Below are positions 53,635-61,184 of a stretch of 61,184 nucleotides of DNA, piece after piece (the first letter of the stretch is position 1; each line of letters starts with the position of its first letter). This DNA is from Pseudomonadota bacterium (GTDB lineage Bacteria; Bdellovibrionota; UBA2428), in contig JAGNHS010000012.1 in NCBI GenBank assembly GCA_018001635.1, forward strand, positions 1 through 61,184, read 5' to 3'. The notes under the pieces were generated by a model. That model was not told where the DNA came from. It worked only from the letters and a program-made list of their open reading frames with translations, and did no database searches. The position numbers were made by a program, and so were the translations under genes.

Positions 53635-54348
53635 TTAACTTTTCTTCTGCTTGCGGCGCCAGATAATGTAGCCCGCGACTCCTGCTATCACCAAGACAGC
53701 CAGTAAGCCTTGGGCCAAAGAACCATCACCCTTTTTGTTTTGGTCTTCGACTTCTTCAAGTGTTGGAGCAAAGCGTTTAGCTCGTGCACCTCTAGAACCG
53801 AGTAGAGAACCCGAACCTGAGCTCATAGCTTCTGCAAAAGCTTTAGGATCGAAAGTCAGCTCAGCGCTGTTGATAAGTTTATCCATAATTTCAGCCCATT
53901 TTGCGTATACAGATTCAGCAATGGAATAAGTTATTAAGCCTGCGATTTTTTCTTTAGTTGAGGCTACATAACGAGTGAAGAAGCCGGGTATTTCTGAACC
54001 ATAATGAAGACTGTCGACCCATTGGTGCTCTTTGATCATTTTACGAGTAGTGTATTTGACTTGGCTAGTATAGGCCGTTCCAAGAAGGTCGCGCATTTTT
54101 TTGGTGCTCTTTAAAATGCCATCATACTTTTCTAAAGTGTCATCCACTTTATCGACGGGTTTAACAACGACAATTAAAATAACTTCACTTCGTTCAGCTA
54201 CGTTTTCAGGTTGGCAAACCCAATCAAGTTCTTCTTGTTTGCAGTCCCAGTTGGGAGGAAGCTCAAAACGAATGAATTGGCTTTTGAAAGTTTTAGCCCA
54301 GAGGCCGCTAGTGACTAATAATAGTCCAACAAGAAGAATGCGCTTCAT
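53635..54348 (-). CDS. Exported protein with C-terminal transmembrane anchor, unknown function
   Basis: A 237-residue protein with a signal peptide (MKRILLVGLLLVTSGLWA). The mature domain (FKSQFIRFELPPNWDCKQEE, then VILIVVVKPVDKVDD, AGLITYSIAESVYAKW) resembles PsbP-like or other outer-surface proteins with Cys-Cys spacing CKQEELDWVC, perhaps a disulphide. A Ser/Gly/Arg linker (about 170-190) leads to a hydrophobic helix LLAVLVIAGVAGYIIW and a basic RRKQKKS tail, a tripartite end resembling C-terminal sorting signals. It lies upstream of the GHKL/HEAT gene on the same strand, with a 96-base gap. Confidence 0.65.
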   Translation of the reverse strand: MKRILLVGLLLVTSGLWAKTFKSQFIRFELPPNWDCKQEELDWVCQPENVAERSEVILIVVVKPVDKVDDTLEKYDGILKSTKKMRDLLGTAYTSQVKYTTRKMIKEHQWVDSLHYGSEIPGFFTRYVASTKEKIAGLITYSIAESVYAKWAEIMDKLINSAELTFDPKAFAEAMSSGSGSLLGSRGARAKRFAPTLEEVEDQNKKGDGSLAQGLLAVLVIAGVAGYIIWRRKQKKS

Positions 54349-54396
54349 ATCTTATATTCTAAAGCTCTATGCAGCATTTGGTAGGCCTTGATTGCT

Positions 54397-54425
54397 TTGC
54401 CGACTCAACGCGCAAGGTGTAGAAT
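54397..54425 (+). promoter_or_regulatory. Leaderless promoter of the glutathione peroxidase gene
   Basis: TTGCCG at 54397-54402, a 17-base spacer and TAGAAT at 54420-54425. The -10 ends eight bases before the ATG at 54434, and no ribosome-binding site lies between them. Confidence 0.5.
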
Positions 54426-54433
54426 CCTCTTCT

Positions 54434-54991
54434 ATGAAAAACTTTGTCTCTACATTTTTTTTGCTGTCCCAATTAATAAGTGCCGCTCCCATAACAAAAA
54501 AGGAGCCCTCTTGCCCTCCTTTGCTTAATCAAACTGTTCGTACCATTGATGGTCAGATGACAAATTTATGTGGCTTTGCAGGTAAAACGATTTTGGTTGT
54601 GAATGTGGCCAGTGAATGCGGTTTTACTCCTCAATACAAAGACCTTGAGGCTCTTTATAAAAAATATCAGACGCAGAATTTTGTGGTTTTGGGATTTCCA
54701 TCCAACGATTTTATGGGCCAAGAACCTGGCTCTTCGGCCGAGATTAAAGCTTTTGCACAAAAGAATTTTCAAATTAGTTTTCCCCTATTTGAAAAAGGAG
54801 CTGTGACCGGCAACAACACTCAAGCTTTTTATCGTGCCCTAAAAAACGCCGATAAAAAGAAACGTGAACCTTCTTGGAATTTCAGCAAATATTTAATTTC
54901 AAAAGATGCTCAACGCGTTGAGTACTTTTCATCGCGGACACTACCCATGGATAAAGAAATAACAAGTTTCATTGAATCTGATAAAAATTAG
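54434..54991 (+). CDS. Exported glutathione peroxidase-family thiol peroxidase
   Basis: About 185 residues from the ATG at 54434, preferred because it follows the promoter and starts a signal peptide (FVSTFFLLSQLISAA); an upstream TTG at 54392 would cover the promoter. The cysteine-type GPx motif is ASECGFTP with Cys62, the glutamine is in GFPSNDFMGQEPGS and the tryptophan/asparagine in PSWNFSKYLI. This family reduces peroxides using thioredoxin or glutathione. The exported form could detoxify peroxides outside the cytoplasm. It converges on the Atm1-type ABC gene with a six-base gap. Confidence 0.92.
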   Translation: MKNFVSTFFLLSQLISAAPITKKEPSCPPLLNQTVRTIDGQMTNLCGFAGKTILVVNVASECGFTPQYKDLEALYKKYQTQNFVVLGFPSNDFMGQEPGSSAEIKAFAQKNFQISFPLFEKGAVTGNNTQAFYRALKNADKKKREPSWNFSKYLISKDAQRVEYFSSRTLPMDKEITSFIESDKN

Positions 54992-54997
54992 ACGTTT

Positions 54998-56788
54998 TTA
55001 TTTTTGTTCGACTTGTTTTTCCCACATTTGAAAGTATTCACCCTTTAGAGAAAGTAAATCTTGATGGGTTCCTCGCTCTACGATCAATCCTTCTTTGAGC
55101 ACCAAAATTTCATCAGCGTCGACGACTGTCGAGAGCCTATGGGCAATCACAATCGTGCTTCGATCTTTTGAAAGTAATTTGAGCGATTCTTGAATTGAGC
55201 GCTCCGTGTGAGAGTCGAGTGCTGAGGTGGCTTCATCAAAAACCATAATAGCGGGGTTTTTAAGAATGCTTCTCGCAATGGCAACTCTTTGTTTTTCTCC
55301 GCCTGATAGCTTTAAACCACGTTCACCCACTTGAGTTTTATAGCCCTCTGTTAAGGAGGCCACAAAGCTATGAATTTTGGCGAGCTCAGCGGCCTTTTCA
55401 ATTTCATTTTGAGTCGAGCCAGGTTTTCCGTATTCAATGTTGTAAGCAATTGAGTCGTTAAATAATACGGTGTCTTGGGGAACGACTCCGATATGACCTC
55501 GTAAAGACTTTTGAGTGACTTTTCGAATGTCTTGATGGTCGATGGATATGCTTCCCGAATTCACATCGTAAAAACGAAATAAAAGTCGCGCAATAGTAGA
55601 TTTTCCAGAGCCGCTGGGTCCTACAATGGCTGTAGTTTTACCAGCAGGAACTTTAAAGCTAATTCCTTTAATAATTTTTCTATCGGGAGAATAAGAAAAC
55701 TCAACATTGTTGAATTCGATTTCGGCTTGATTAAGTTTAATGTATTGAGCGTCTGGAGTGTCTTTGATGTCGGAATCAATTTCAAGAAGTTCAAACATTT
55801 TATCCATGTCGATTAAACTTTGTTTAATTTCTCGATATACAAAACCTAAAAAATTAAGAGGCAAATATAGCTGTATCAAAAAGGTGTTGACCAATACGTA
55901 ATCGCCCATGGTCATGCTGCCTTTAACCACTCCATTGGCAGCCATATACATAAGCAAGAAAAGTCCAATACCAATGATTGTTCCCTGAGAGACGTTGAGA
56001 AGCGATAAGCTTCCCTGGCTTTGAAGGGCAGCGGCTTCATAACGAGCTAAAGATTTGTCGTAGCGATTAAATTCATGTTCTTCGTTGGTGAAATACTTGA
56101 CCGTTTCAAAATTCAGTAAGCTGTCTATAGCATTGGTGTTGGCCCGAGTTTCTTCGCTATTCATTTTTTTGCGAAACTGAAGACGCCATTCGGTGATCGA
56201 TAAAGTGAGTATAACGTAACTAAGAATGGTTCCAAGAACAACGAGGGCAAAATAAATGTCGAATTTAATGATGAGTATGCCGCAAACAAAGCATAGTTCA
56301 AAAATTGTGGGCACAACGTTAAAGCTCATGAAATTCAAAACAAATTGAATGCCGCGAGTGCCTCGTTCAATAACTCGAGAGAGTCCTCCTGTTTTACGTG
56401 AGAGGTGAAATTGGAGGGAGAGTTGATGAAGATGCTTGAAAGTTTCAAGAGCAATGCTTCTTTGGGCAAATTGTGAAACTTTGGCAAAAAGAAAATCACG
56501 GAGCTCACCAAAAAGTTGTGCACCTACGCGAGCTAGTGCATATCCGGCAATAAGAGCCACGGGGACTACTAAAAGGGCTTTATCTTTAGAAAGAGAATCT
56601 ACAGAGTCTTTGAGTAAAAAGGGAACCCAAACGTTTATGAGTTTAGCGGCTATTAAAAATAGAAATGCCGAGCTCACTCTAATTTTTAGATCGGGCCTAC
56701 CCTTAGGCCAAAGGTATCTTGAAAGTCGCAGAAGTGTTTCTTTTTGACTTCTGCTGCTCGTTTCTAAGTTAGGGTCAAAGTTTTTAAT
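54998..56788 (-). CDS. Atm1/HMT1-type ABC half-transporter (fused permease and ATPase)
   Basis: About 596 residues if translation starts at the ATT at 56788; the first conventional start, GTG at 56677, would drop conserved sequence (RLSRYLWPKGRPDLKIRV). Residues about 50-320 are an ABC exporter membrane domain with about six helices; SIALETFKHLHQLSLQFHLS and KYFTNEEHEFNRYDKS are typical of Atm1 and heavy-metal-tolerance exporters. The nucleotide-binding domain is complete: Walker A VGPSGSGKST, Q-loop VPQDTVLFND, signature LSGGEKQRVAIAR, Walker B IMVFDEATSALD and H-loop VIAHRLST. Atm1 relatives export glutathione-derived sulphur compounds or metal conjugates. Translation is probably coupled to the preceding oppA-like stop, one base before ATT. 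Confidence 0.9.
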   Translation of the reverse strand: MKNFDPNLETSSRSQKETLLRLSRYLWPKGRPDLKIRVSSAFLFLIAAKLINVWVPFLLKDSVDSLSKDKALLVVPVALIAGYALARVGAQLFGELRDFLFAKVSQFAQRSIALETFKHLHQLSLQFHLSRKTGGLSRVIERGTRGIQFVLNFMSFNVVPTIFELCFVCGILIIKFDIYFALVVLGTILSYVILTLSITEWRLQFRKKMNSEETRANTNAIDSLLNFETVKYFTNEEHEFNRYDKSLARYEAAALQSQGSLSLLNVSQGTIIGIGLFLLMYMAANGVVKGSMTMGDYVLVNTFLIQLYLPLNFLGFVYREIKQSLIDMDKMFELLEIDSDIKDTPDAQYIKLNQAEIEFNNVEFSYSPDRKIIKGISFKVPAGKTTAIVGPSGSGKSTIARLLFRFYDVNSGSISIDHQDIRKVTQKSLRGHIGVVPQDTVLFNDSIAYNIEYGKPGSTQNEIEKAAELAKIHSFVASLTEGYKTQVGERGLKLSGGEKQRVAIARSILKNPAIMVFDEATSALDSHTERSIQESLKLLSKDRSTIVIAHRLSTVVDADEILVLKEGLIVERGTHQDLLSLKGEYFQMWEKQVEQK

Positions 56789-56789
56789 A

Positions 56790-58343
56790 CTATTTCAATC
56801 TTATATCTTCAAAGCGATAATCGTTCATCGCATTTGGAGTGAATCCTTGGACTCTTTTAGCAACTAAATATAAATTGTGTTCTCTAAAAATAGGCACAAT
56901 GGCAATTTTGTCTTCAAGCAAAATCGTTTGTGCTTCATCATAGAGAGCTTGGCGTTTGCTGTCGTCAAGAAGTCGAGTAGCGCTTGTAACATTGGAGTCG
57001 TATTTTGCTTCACAAAGACTTGTGAAGTTGTTTCCTGAGCTGCACGTGAAGAGATCCATAAAGGTGTCGGGATCGGGATAATCAGCACCCCAACCTAAAC
57101 GGAAAATGGGAAGTTTTTGAACTTTGGCAGTTTTTAAAAAAACTTTCCATTCTTGTGGAATAAGGTTCACAGTAAGACCAAGATTCTTTTTCCACTGACC
57201 TTGTAAAAATTCAGCAACAGCTTTGTTGTATTCTTTTTGGTCGAACCAGTAATCTAGACTCTCAGGCTTGTTGGGTATGCTATCCCAAAGCGCCTTGGCT
57301 TTAGTGGCGTCGAAGTCGATACCTTTGCTGGCATTGTAACCCACCATTCCTTCAGGGATCCAGCCTTTCATGGGTTGAATCATTCCAGGAAGGACTTTGT
57401 TGAGTTCTTCTCGATCAATCGACATGGCCAAGGCTTGGCGTACACGTTTGTCGGCCACTTGTGGATTTTTGATGTTAAATCCAAAGTAATATCCACGGAA
57501 ATAGCTGGCTTTTAGAAGTTCTGGGCGTTTGGAGAGAACTGACATTTGAATTGGAGGAAGATCTCTAACAATGTCGATTGCTCCTTGGTCAAAGAGAGTG
57601 ACGGCGACAGCGTTTTCTTTAATTACCCTAAACTCAATTTTTTCAGGCATTTTTTCGAGGTTTTCTTTGTTGTGATAGTAAGGGTTTTTTTCCATCACGA
57701 GTTTAGAATCGTGTTCCCAAACAGTGAGTTTGTAGGGACCACAGCTAACTATATTGGCGGCTTCAGTCCATTTATCTCCAAATTTTTCGACGATGTCTTT
57801 TCGGATTGGGAAAGTGGTCCAGAAACTGGTTAAGAAAATAAAATGTGCCACAGGGCCGGTGAGTTTCACTTCAAAAGTTAAATCATCAAGAGCTTTGATT
57901 CCCACTTTTGAAAAGTCTTTTAGTTTTCCGCTTTGAAAATCTTCAGCGTTTACAATTTTGAAAAGAAAGTAAGCGTATTCACTGGCAGTGCTGGGGCGAA
58001 GTAAGCGCTCCCAAGCATCTACAAAGTGTTGAGCCGTAAGAGGCTGACCATCGCTCCATTTAAGACCTTGGCGAAGTTTGAAAGTGTAAAGAGTGCCGTC
58101 TTTGCTGATAGTCCAAGATTCGGCCAGTGCGGGTTGAGCTTTGTGAGCGGTGTCGGTGTAAGTGAGTCCAATTTGGATGGGGGCAATCACATCTTTAGAA
58201 ACGTTGTCGGTGGCTAAATGCCAGTCGAGAGCGGGGGGTTCGCTAGGAAGACGCATGCGGAGTGTAGTGCCACCCGTGTTTTTCTTTGTGCATCCAAGAA
58301 TAATGAGAGTTGATAATAGGATTAATCCAAGGCTTCTTTTCAT
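56790..58343 (-). CDS. Oligopeptide ABC transporter substrate-binding lipoprotein (family 5)
   Basis: A 517-residue lipoprotein (lipobox IILGC after a strong hydrophobic stretch) of the SBP_bac_5 family. Family hallmarks: EPPALDWHLATDNVS, ALAESWTISKDGTLYTFKLR, GLKWSDGQPLTAQHFVDAWE, VSCGPYKLTVWEHDSKLVME, YYHNKENLEKMP, RQALAMSIDREELNK and FRLGWGADYPDPDTFMDLF, which match OppA/MppA-type peptide binding. No permease or ATPase genes of an Opp system follow; the next gene is an Atm1-like exporter one base downstream, an unlikely functional pair but a likely transcript. The gene upstream is an unrelated exported protease. Confidence 0.92.
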   Translation of the reverse strand: MKRSLGLILLSTLIILGCTKKNTGGTTLRMRLPSEPPALDWHLATDNVSKDVIAPIQIGLTYTDTAHKAQPALAESWTISKDGTLYTFKLRQGLKWSDGQPLTAQHFVDAWERLLRPSTASEYAYFLFKIVNAEDFQSGKLKDFSKVGIKALDDLTFEVKLTGPVAHFIFLTSFWTTFPIRKDIVEKFGDKWTEAANIVSCGPYKLTVWEHDSKLVMEKNPYYHNKENLEKMPEKIEFRVIKENAVAVTLFDQGAIDIVRDLPPIQMSVLSKRPELLKASYFRGYYFGFNIKNPQVADKRVRQALAMSIDREELNKVLPGMIQPMKGWIPEGMVGYNASKGIDFDATKAKALWDSIPNKPESLDYWFDQKEYNKAVAEFLQGQWKKNLGLTVNLIPQEWKVFLKTAKVQKLPIFRLGWGADYPDPDTFMDLFTCSSGNNFTSLCEAKYDSNVTSATRLLDDSKRQALYDEAQTILLEDKIAIVPIFREHNLYLVAKRVQGFTPNAMNDYRFEDIRLK

Positions 58344-58486
58344 AGCTGTTCATACTAGGATTAACTTTGATTAACGTCTAGATGAGACTCTGCAATTAGC
58401 TTGGGCTTTCAAGCACTTGTGGAGAATCCTCTCGCAGGGATATTTTTATACATTAAGACCGGGTGCGTTATGATGCACAGGCAAGA

Positions 58487-60928
58487 CTAATACAAGCCTG
58501 GTTTTGTGAGTTTGCTAGGTTCAATAATCACTTTCTTAATAATACCTCGTTCCGAGGCTTGAATTCGAAGATGCTTAAAATCGCTGCTAAAAGGAGTTTT
58601 GGCTTTGAAATGTTGATCTTGATTGGGGTCTTCACTAATCCAGATTCCTTTAAGAATATATTCGCCGCTTTCGTGGTTTGGTAGGAGTTGTAATTTTGAT
58701 TGCAAGATTTTTTTTCCATCTTTCGTTATAATTTTTGATTCTGTATAAGCGGAGAAAAAATCTATATCTTTTCCGCTGGGTGCTTGCATGAAAAATGAAG
58801 CTTCTGGTTTAGATGTAATAAGTCCATCGATTGGGACTTCAACAATAATACTGCTTGTCCCTCCATGACGATTAACTTTTTGGACTTCCATCAACTTCAT
58901 AGAATTCAAATCAATGTTTAATTTGCCATCGGATAGACTTCCTTTTTCGTGGGGAAGGCTAAGTTTGCGTGTTTGATCTTCAGATTCAAAGCTAAAAGAT
59001 GAATGTTTTTTATCTTTAGTTTCATTAAAGCCGATCCAAATTCGCGAAAGTTCAAAATCATCTTTAGGGATATAGTTTGGAAAAATGAGCCGGAAATTCA
59101 TTTTACCATCTTTTTTCGAGAAAAATTCCGAATTCATGGGTCCACTAAATAAGTGAGTAAATGTGTAACCCGTTTTTTTGCCTTTCCAGTAGAATTGTAA
59201 GTCAAATGGGCTATTAGATTCTAGTGCGGGAATCGATAACTCATAGGCACTTCCTTCATTTAAATTTAATTTCTTGATTTCAATGTCCCCAAAATTTAGA
59301 TTTGGATTGCTAAATTTGCCTTTATTGATTTCTTTTGTTCCGGGAATTTCAATTTTTATTCCTAAATCTTTAGCGTTATAGTTTTGAGAATTACCCGCAC
59401 GATCTTCAAATGTCATATAGTCTAAATGATAGGGTCCAGGAGAATATTCTGATAGTTCAATGACCTTTGAAGTTTCATAAATGCCATTTTTACTGTCTAC
59501 GCATTTATTACTATCCAAAAATACCCCGCAAGTTTCATAACTATTAGAAGAGCGTAGAATAATGTAGAGTTCGTTAACACCAGAAACATTGTCTTGTACT
59601 CCACTAATTTTTACGTTGATCACGGCTTTTTCAGGTTTTCCAAGTATAGTTTTTTCTTCTTCACAAGATATACTCAAGTTAGCGGGTACGGTTTCGTTTA
59701 TTAATCCAAACGACCACCACTTAGTTTTATTGTAAGACGGAACCCATTTCCAAGTGGGAGGAGTTGAATCCGGCTTTTCTGATTCTAAGTGGATCTTAGC
59801 TTTTTCGTGAGCTACTGTTTGATATTCGGTATCAATAAAAAGTTCATGAAAAAAGCGAAATTTTTCTGAGTTTATTTTTTTTAGTTTCTCCGGAGCATCT
59901 ACATATCCAGAGAAATGTTCTGCAAAGTCCTCCTCGGGAGATTTTGTGGAGTAATCTGAAATCATCTGAATATTTCCGTCATTTAATTGATACTGATTTG
60001 AAGAATCTTTTTTCCATGAAATTTTTATAAACTCATTTTTATTGGCCTCATCCATAGTGGCCCAATAAGCGTGTCCTAATTCGTGAATTAAAGTTCCCTC
60101 ACCTAAAAGAGATCGTATATTAGTAAAAGCCCTATCTGTAAGAGAAATTTCTTGAGTTTCTTTGTTATAAATGGCAATGGCTTTAGGTTCTTCAGGAAAT
60201 TCAAACCCATCTTTCATCCGAACGATAGATTTAAGAGCCATTTTTTTTCGTAAATGTGAGGGAATGTCGTTGAAAACTTTTAGAAGAGCAATGAGTTCTA
60301 CTTGTTTGAGATCGATAGCGTATTTAGCCCATTTTGAACTAGGGTTGGGTATGAGAGAAATTCTTGCACCTTCAGAAATTATTTTTTTGAGTTCCTCTTT
60401 TGATAAAAGAATTTCACTCAATTGTTTGAATAAAGTGTTATTAAATTTTAGTTCTCCAACTATGGCTTGTCCTAGTTTATTGGCTACAGCTTCCTGCTCG
60501 CTAAAGGATTTAAGTTCTAAGTTTTCAGCGGCATTTTTTGAAAAACTGATTTGGTGGGCACCCTCAATTGCAACGTTTTCTATTTTTTTAACTAATGTTG
60601 GCCCTGATTCTGTAGAGGCGTAAAGGAAAACAGGCATTAGCGGTTTTGCCAGTGAAAAAAATGAAATCAGATGCACTAACATTTCGTTAGTGAATATTTG
60701 TGGATCATCCTTTTTTATAAAGACACCAAGTTGAGAGAGTGTTGTTAAGAGGTCGCATCGAGGCAGACCGAGTAAATAAGGTCGAGAATAGCTTTCTAAG
60801 TCTTTAATGTTTTGATGCGAAGGGTGTGAGTTCAATGGACGATTATTGGAGTTTGCTTCTTCCACAGCATGAGAAACTGTGGGTGATAAAGTTGATATTA
60901 AAAGACCGTAAATCAAAGACTTTAGCAT
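58487..60928 (-). CDS. Exported zinc metalloprotease-like protein with C-terminal beta domains
   Basis: An 813-residue exported protein (signal LIYGLLISTLSPTVSHA). The catalytic region centres on TLIHELGHAYWATMDE, an HExxH zinc motif at 282-286, and PEEDFAEHFSGYVDAPEKL at 331-349, whose glutamate could be the third ligand as in gluzincin or anthrax-lethal-factor-like peptidases. I cannot assign a named family. Residues about 120-260 are helical; residues about 420-813 are beta-rich and look like several Ig/CUB-like modules. A mature protein of this type would degrade proteins outside the cell or in prey. The next 143 bases downstream hold no gene and no U-tract terminator; a short GC hairpin is present. 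Confidence 0.75.
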   Translation of the reverse strand: MLKSLIYGLLISTLSPTVSHAVEEANSNNRPLNSHPSHQNIKDLESYSRPYLLGLPRCDLLTTLSQLGVFIKKDDPQIFTNEMLVHLISFFSLAKPLMPVFLYASTESGPTLVKKIENVAIEGAHQISFSKNAAENLELKSFSEQEAVANKLGQAIVGELKFNNTLFKQLSEILLSKEELKKIISEGARISLIPNPSSKWAKYAIDLKQVELIALLKVFNDIPSHLRKKMALKSIVRMKDGFEFPEEPKAIAIYNKETQEISLTDRAFTNIRSLLGEGTLIHELGHAYWATMDEANKNEFIKISWKKDSSNQYQLNDGNIQMISDYSTKSPEEDFAEHFSGYVDAPEKLKKINSEKFRFFHELFIDTEYQTVAHEKAKIHLESEKPDSTPPTWKWVPSYNKTKWWSFGLINETVPANLSISCEEEKTILGKPEKAVINVKISGVQDNVSGVNELYIILRSSNSYETCGVFLDSNKCVDSKNGIYETSKVIELSEYSPGPYHLDYMTFEDRAGNSQNYNAKDLGIKIEIPGTKEINKGKFSNPNLNFGDIEIKKLNLNEGSAYELSIPALESNSPFDLQFYWKGKKTGYTFTHLFSGPMNSEFFSKKDGKMNFRLIFPNYIPKDDFELSRIWIGFNETKDKKHSSFSFESEDQTRKLSLPHEKGSLSDGKLNIDLNSMKLMEVQKVNRHGGTSSIIVEVPIDGLITSKPEASFFMQAPSGKDIDFFSAYTESKIITKDGKKILQSKLQLLPNHESGEYILKGIWISEDPNQDQHFKAKTPFSSDFKHLRIQASERGIIKKVIIEPSKLTKPGLY

Positions 60929-61053
60929 TCAATTTTTATCGACAATTGTGCTTAAGATCTTAAATTTCATAAGATTTTAAACTTATAGAAGCTTTTAATT
61001 TTTAATTGTGCGCTAAGAAACTGGCCTGGCGTATTACAGCCAAAATTTATTAA

Positions 61054-61156
61054 TAGCTTAAAAATCAACAACTAGAGCATCTTGGGGTGAGCGATGGGGT
61101 ATAGCCCCAAGCTTCAGGGGTCGCCCAAGCCGCTCTAGTTGTTGAATTTTAAGCTA
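61054..61156. repeat. Long hairpin element with GC-rich loop (copy 3)
   Basis: Arms of 25 bases (61054-61078 and 61132-61156) pair at 24 of 25 positions. The 53-base loop is GC-rich and on the minus strand begins CGGCTTGGGCGACCCC, matching the loop motif of the other two copies. Arms are unrelated to those of the other copies. It lies beyond the metalloprotease gene, within the last 256 gene-free bases. Confidence 0.75.
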
Positions 61157-61166
61157 TGTATAGATT

Positions 61167-61182
61167 TCCAGGCCCGTTTCTT
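61167..61182. repeat. 16-base direct repeat, right copy
   Basis: Same 16 bases as at 27-42, in the same orientation, two bases from the end of the window. Confidence 0.5.
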
Positions 61183-61184
61183 AG

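Noticed and set aside
58344..58486. Short GC hairpins downstream of the metalloprotease as a terminator
   Set aside because: Stems are only four to five pairs and no T-run follows on the relevant strand.
27..61182. Terminal direct repeat as att sites of a genomic island
   Set aside because: The interval contains core genes such as sucCD, mdh, dnaB, rplI and rpsF, no integrase and no tRNA target.

Overview
The window looks like a chromosomal segment of a Gram-negative, AT-rich (roughly 40% GC by eye) bacterium with a very large exported proteome. Housekeeping genes (sucC-sucD-ndk-mdh, dnaB, rplI, rpsF, an RluA-type pseudouridine synthase, a TsaC/YciO-type protein), Gram-negative envelope genes (TolC-like and MlaC-like proteins, an MltD-type lytic transglycosylase, a LytM/M23 protein, lipoproteins) and the many signal-peptide proteins fit a Bdellovibrionota-like predatory or host-associated lineage. 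That placement is inference; no rRNA or other taxonomic marker is present. No tRNA, rRNA, CRISPR array, transposase or phage gene was recognised, and no gene-free stretch exceeds 300 bases.

Layout. 0-6 kb: an unknown exported protein, then two exported versions of normally cytosolic enzymes, a 1002-residue protein with a C-terminal PRPP-synthetase domain and an aldehyde dehydrogenase. 6-11 kb: an M23 protein and the TCA/nucleotide operon sucC-sucD-ndk-mdh. 11-13 kb: small exported proteins and a threonine aldolase. 13.3-25 kb: a one-direction run of seven exported proteins: a trifunctional nicotinate phosphoribosyltransferase / nicotinate-mononucleotide adenylyltransferase / nicotinamidase-like protein, a J-domain protein, a zeta-toxin-like kinase fused to a HAD-like domain, an S41 peptidase, a SAM methyltransferase and a subtilisin. 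25-38.7 kb: MltD-like lipoprotein, a 2OG oxygenase with an AEC transporter, a PhoX-like protein with an apparent frameshift, a TIGR03790-type lipoprotein, dnaB-rplI-rpsF and tRNA/rRNA modification genes. 38.7-48 kb: five translationally coupled genes for unrecognised exported proteins, one with poly-glycine repeats, plus a sixth exported gene. 48-61 kb: DUF885 protein, MlaC-like/TolC-like pair, an exported GHKL-like/HEAT protein, glutathione peroxidase, an oligopeptide-binding lipoprotein with an Atm1-type ABC exporter, and an exported zinc metalloprotease.

The most striking content is an apparent NAD salvage route carried by exported proteins. The PRPP-synthetase-like protein would supply the phosphoribosyl donor, and the trifunctional protein covers nicotinamide to nicotinate, nicotinate to NaMN and NaMN to NaAD. 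Only NAD synthetase is not seen. These reactions need ATP and cytosolic metabolites, so the simplest reading is that the proteins work inside another cell (prey or host), alongside an exported kinase, chaperone cofactor, dehydrogenase, methyltransferase and proteases. A different reading is an NAD-reconstitution pathway resembling phage NARP systems.

Other structure: several genes have a sigma70-like promoter whose -10 box ends 6-9 bases before the start codon with no Shine-Dalgarno (leaderless transcripts); three long hairpins have locus-specific 24-29 base arms and GC-rich loops sharing a GGGC(G)ACCC motif; and a 16-base direct repeat occurs near both ends of the window.
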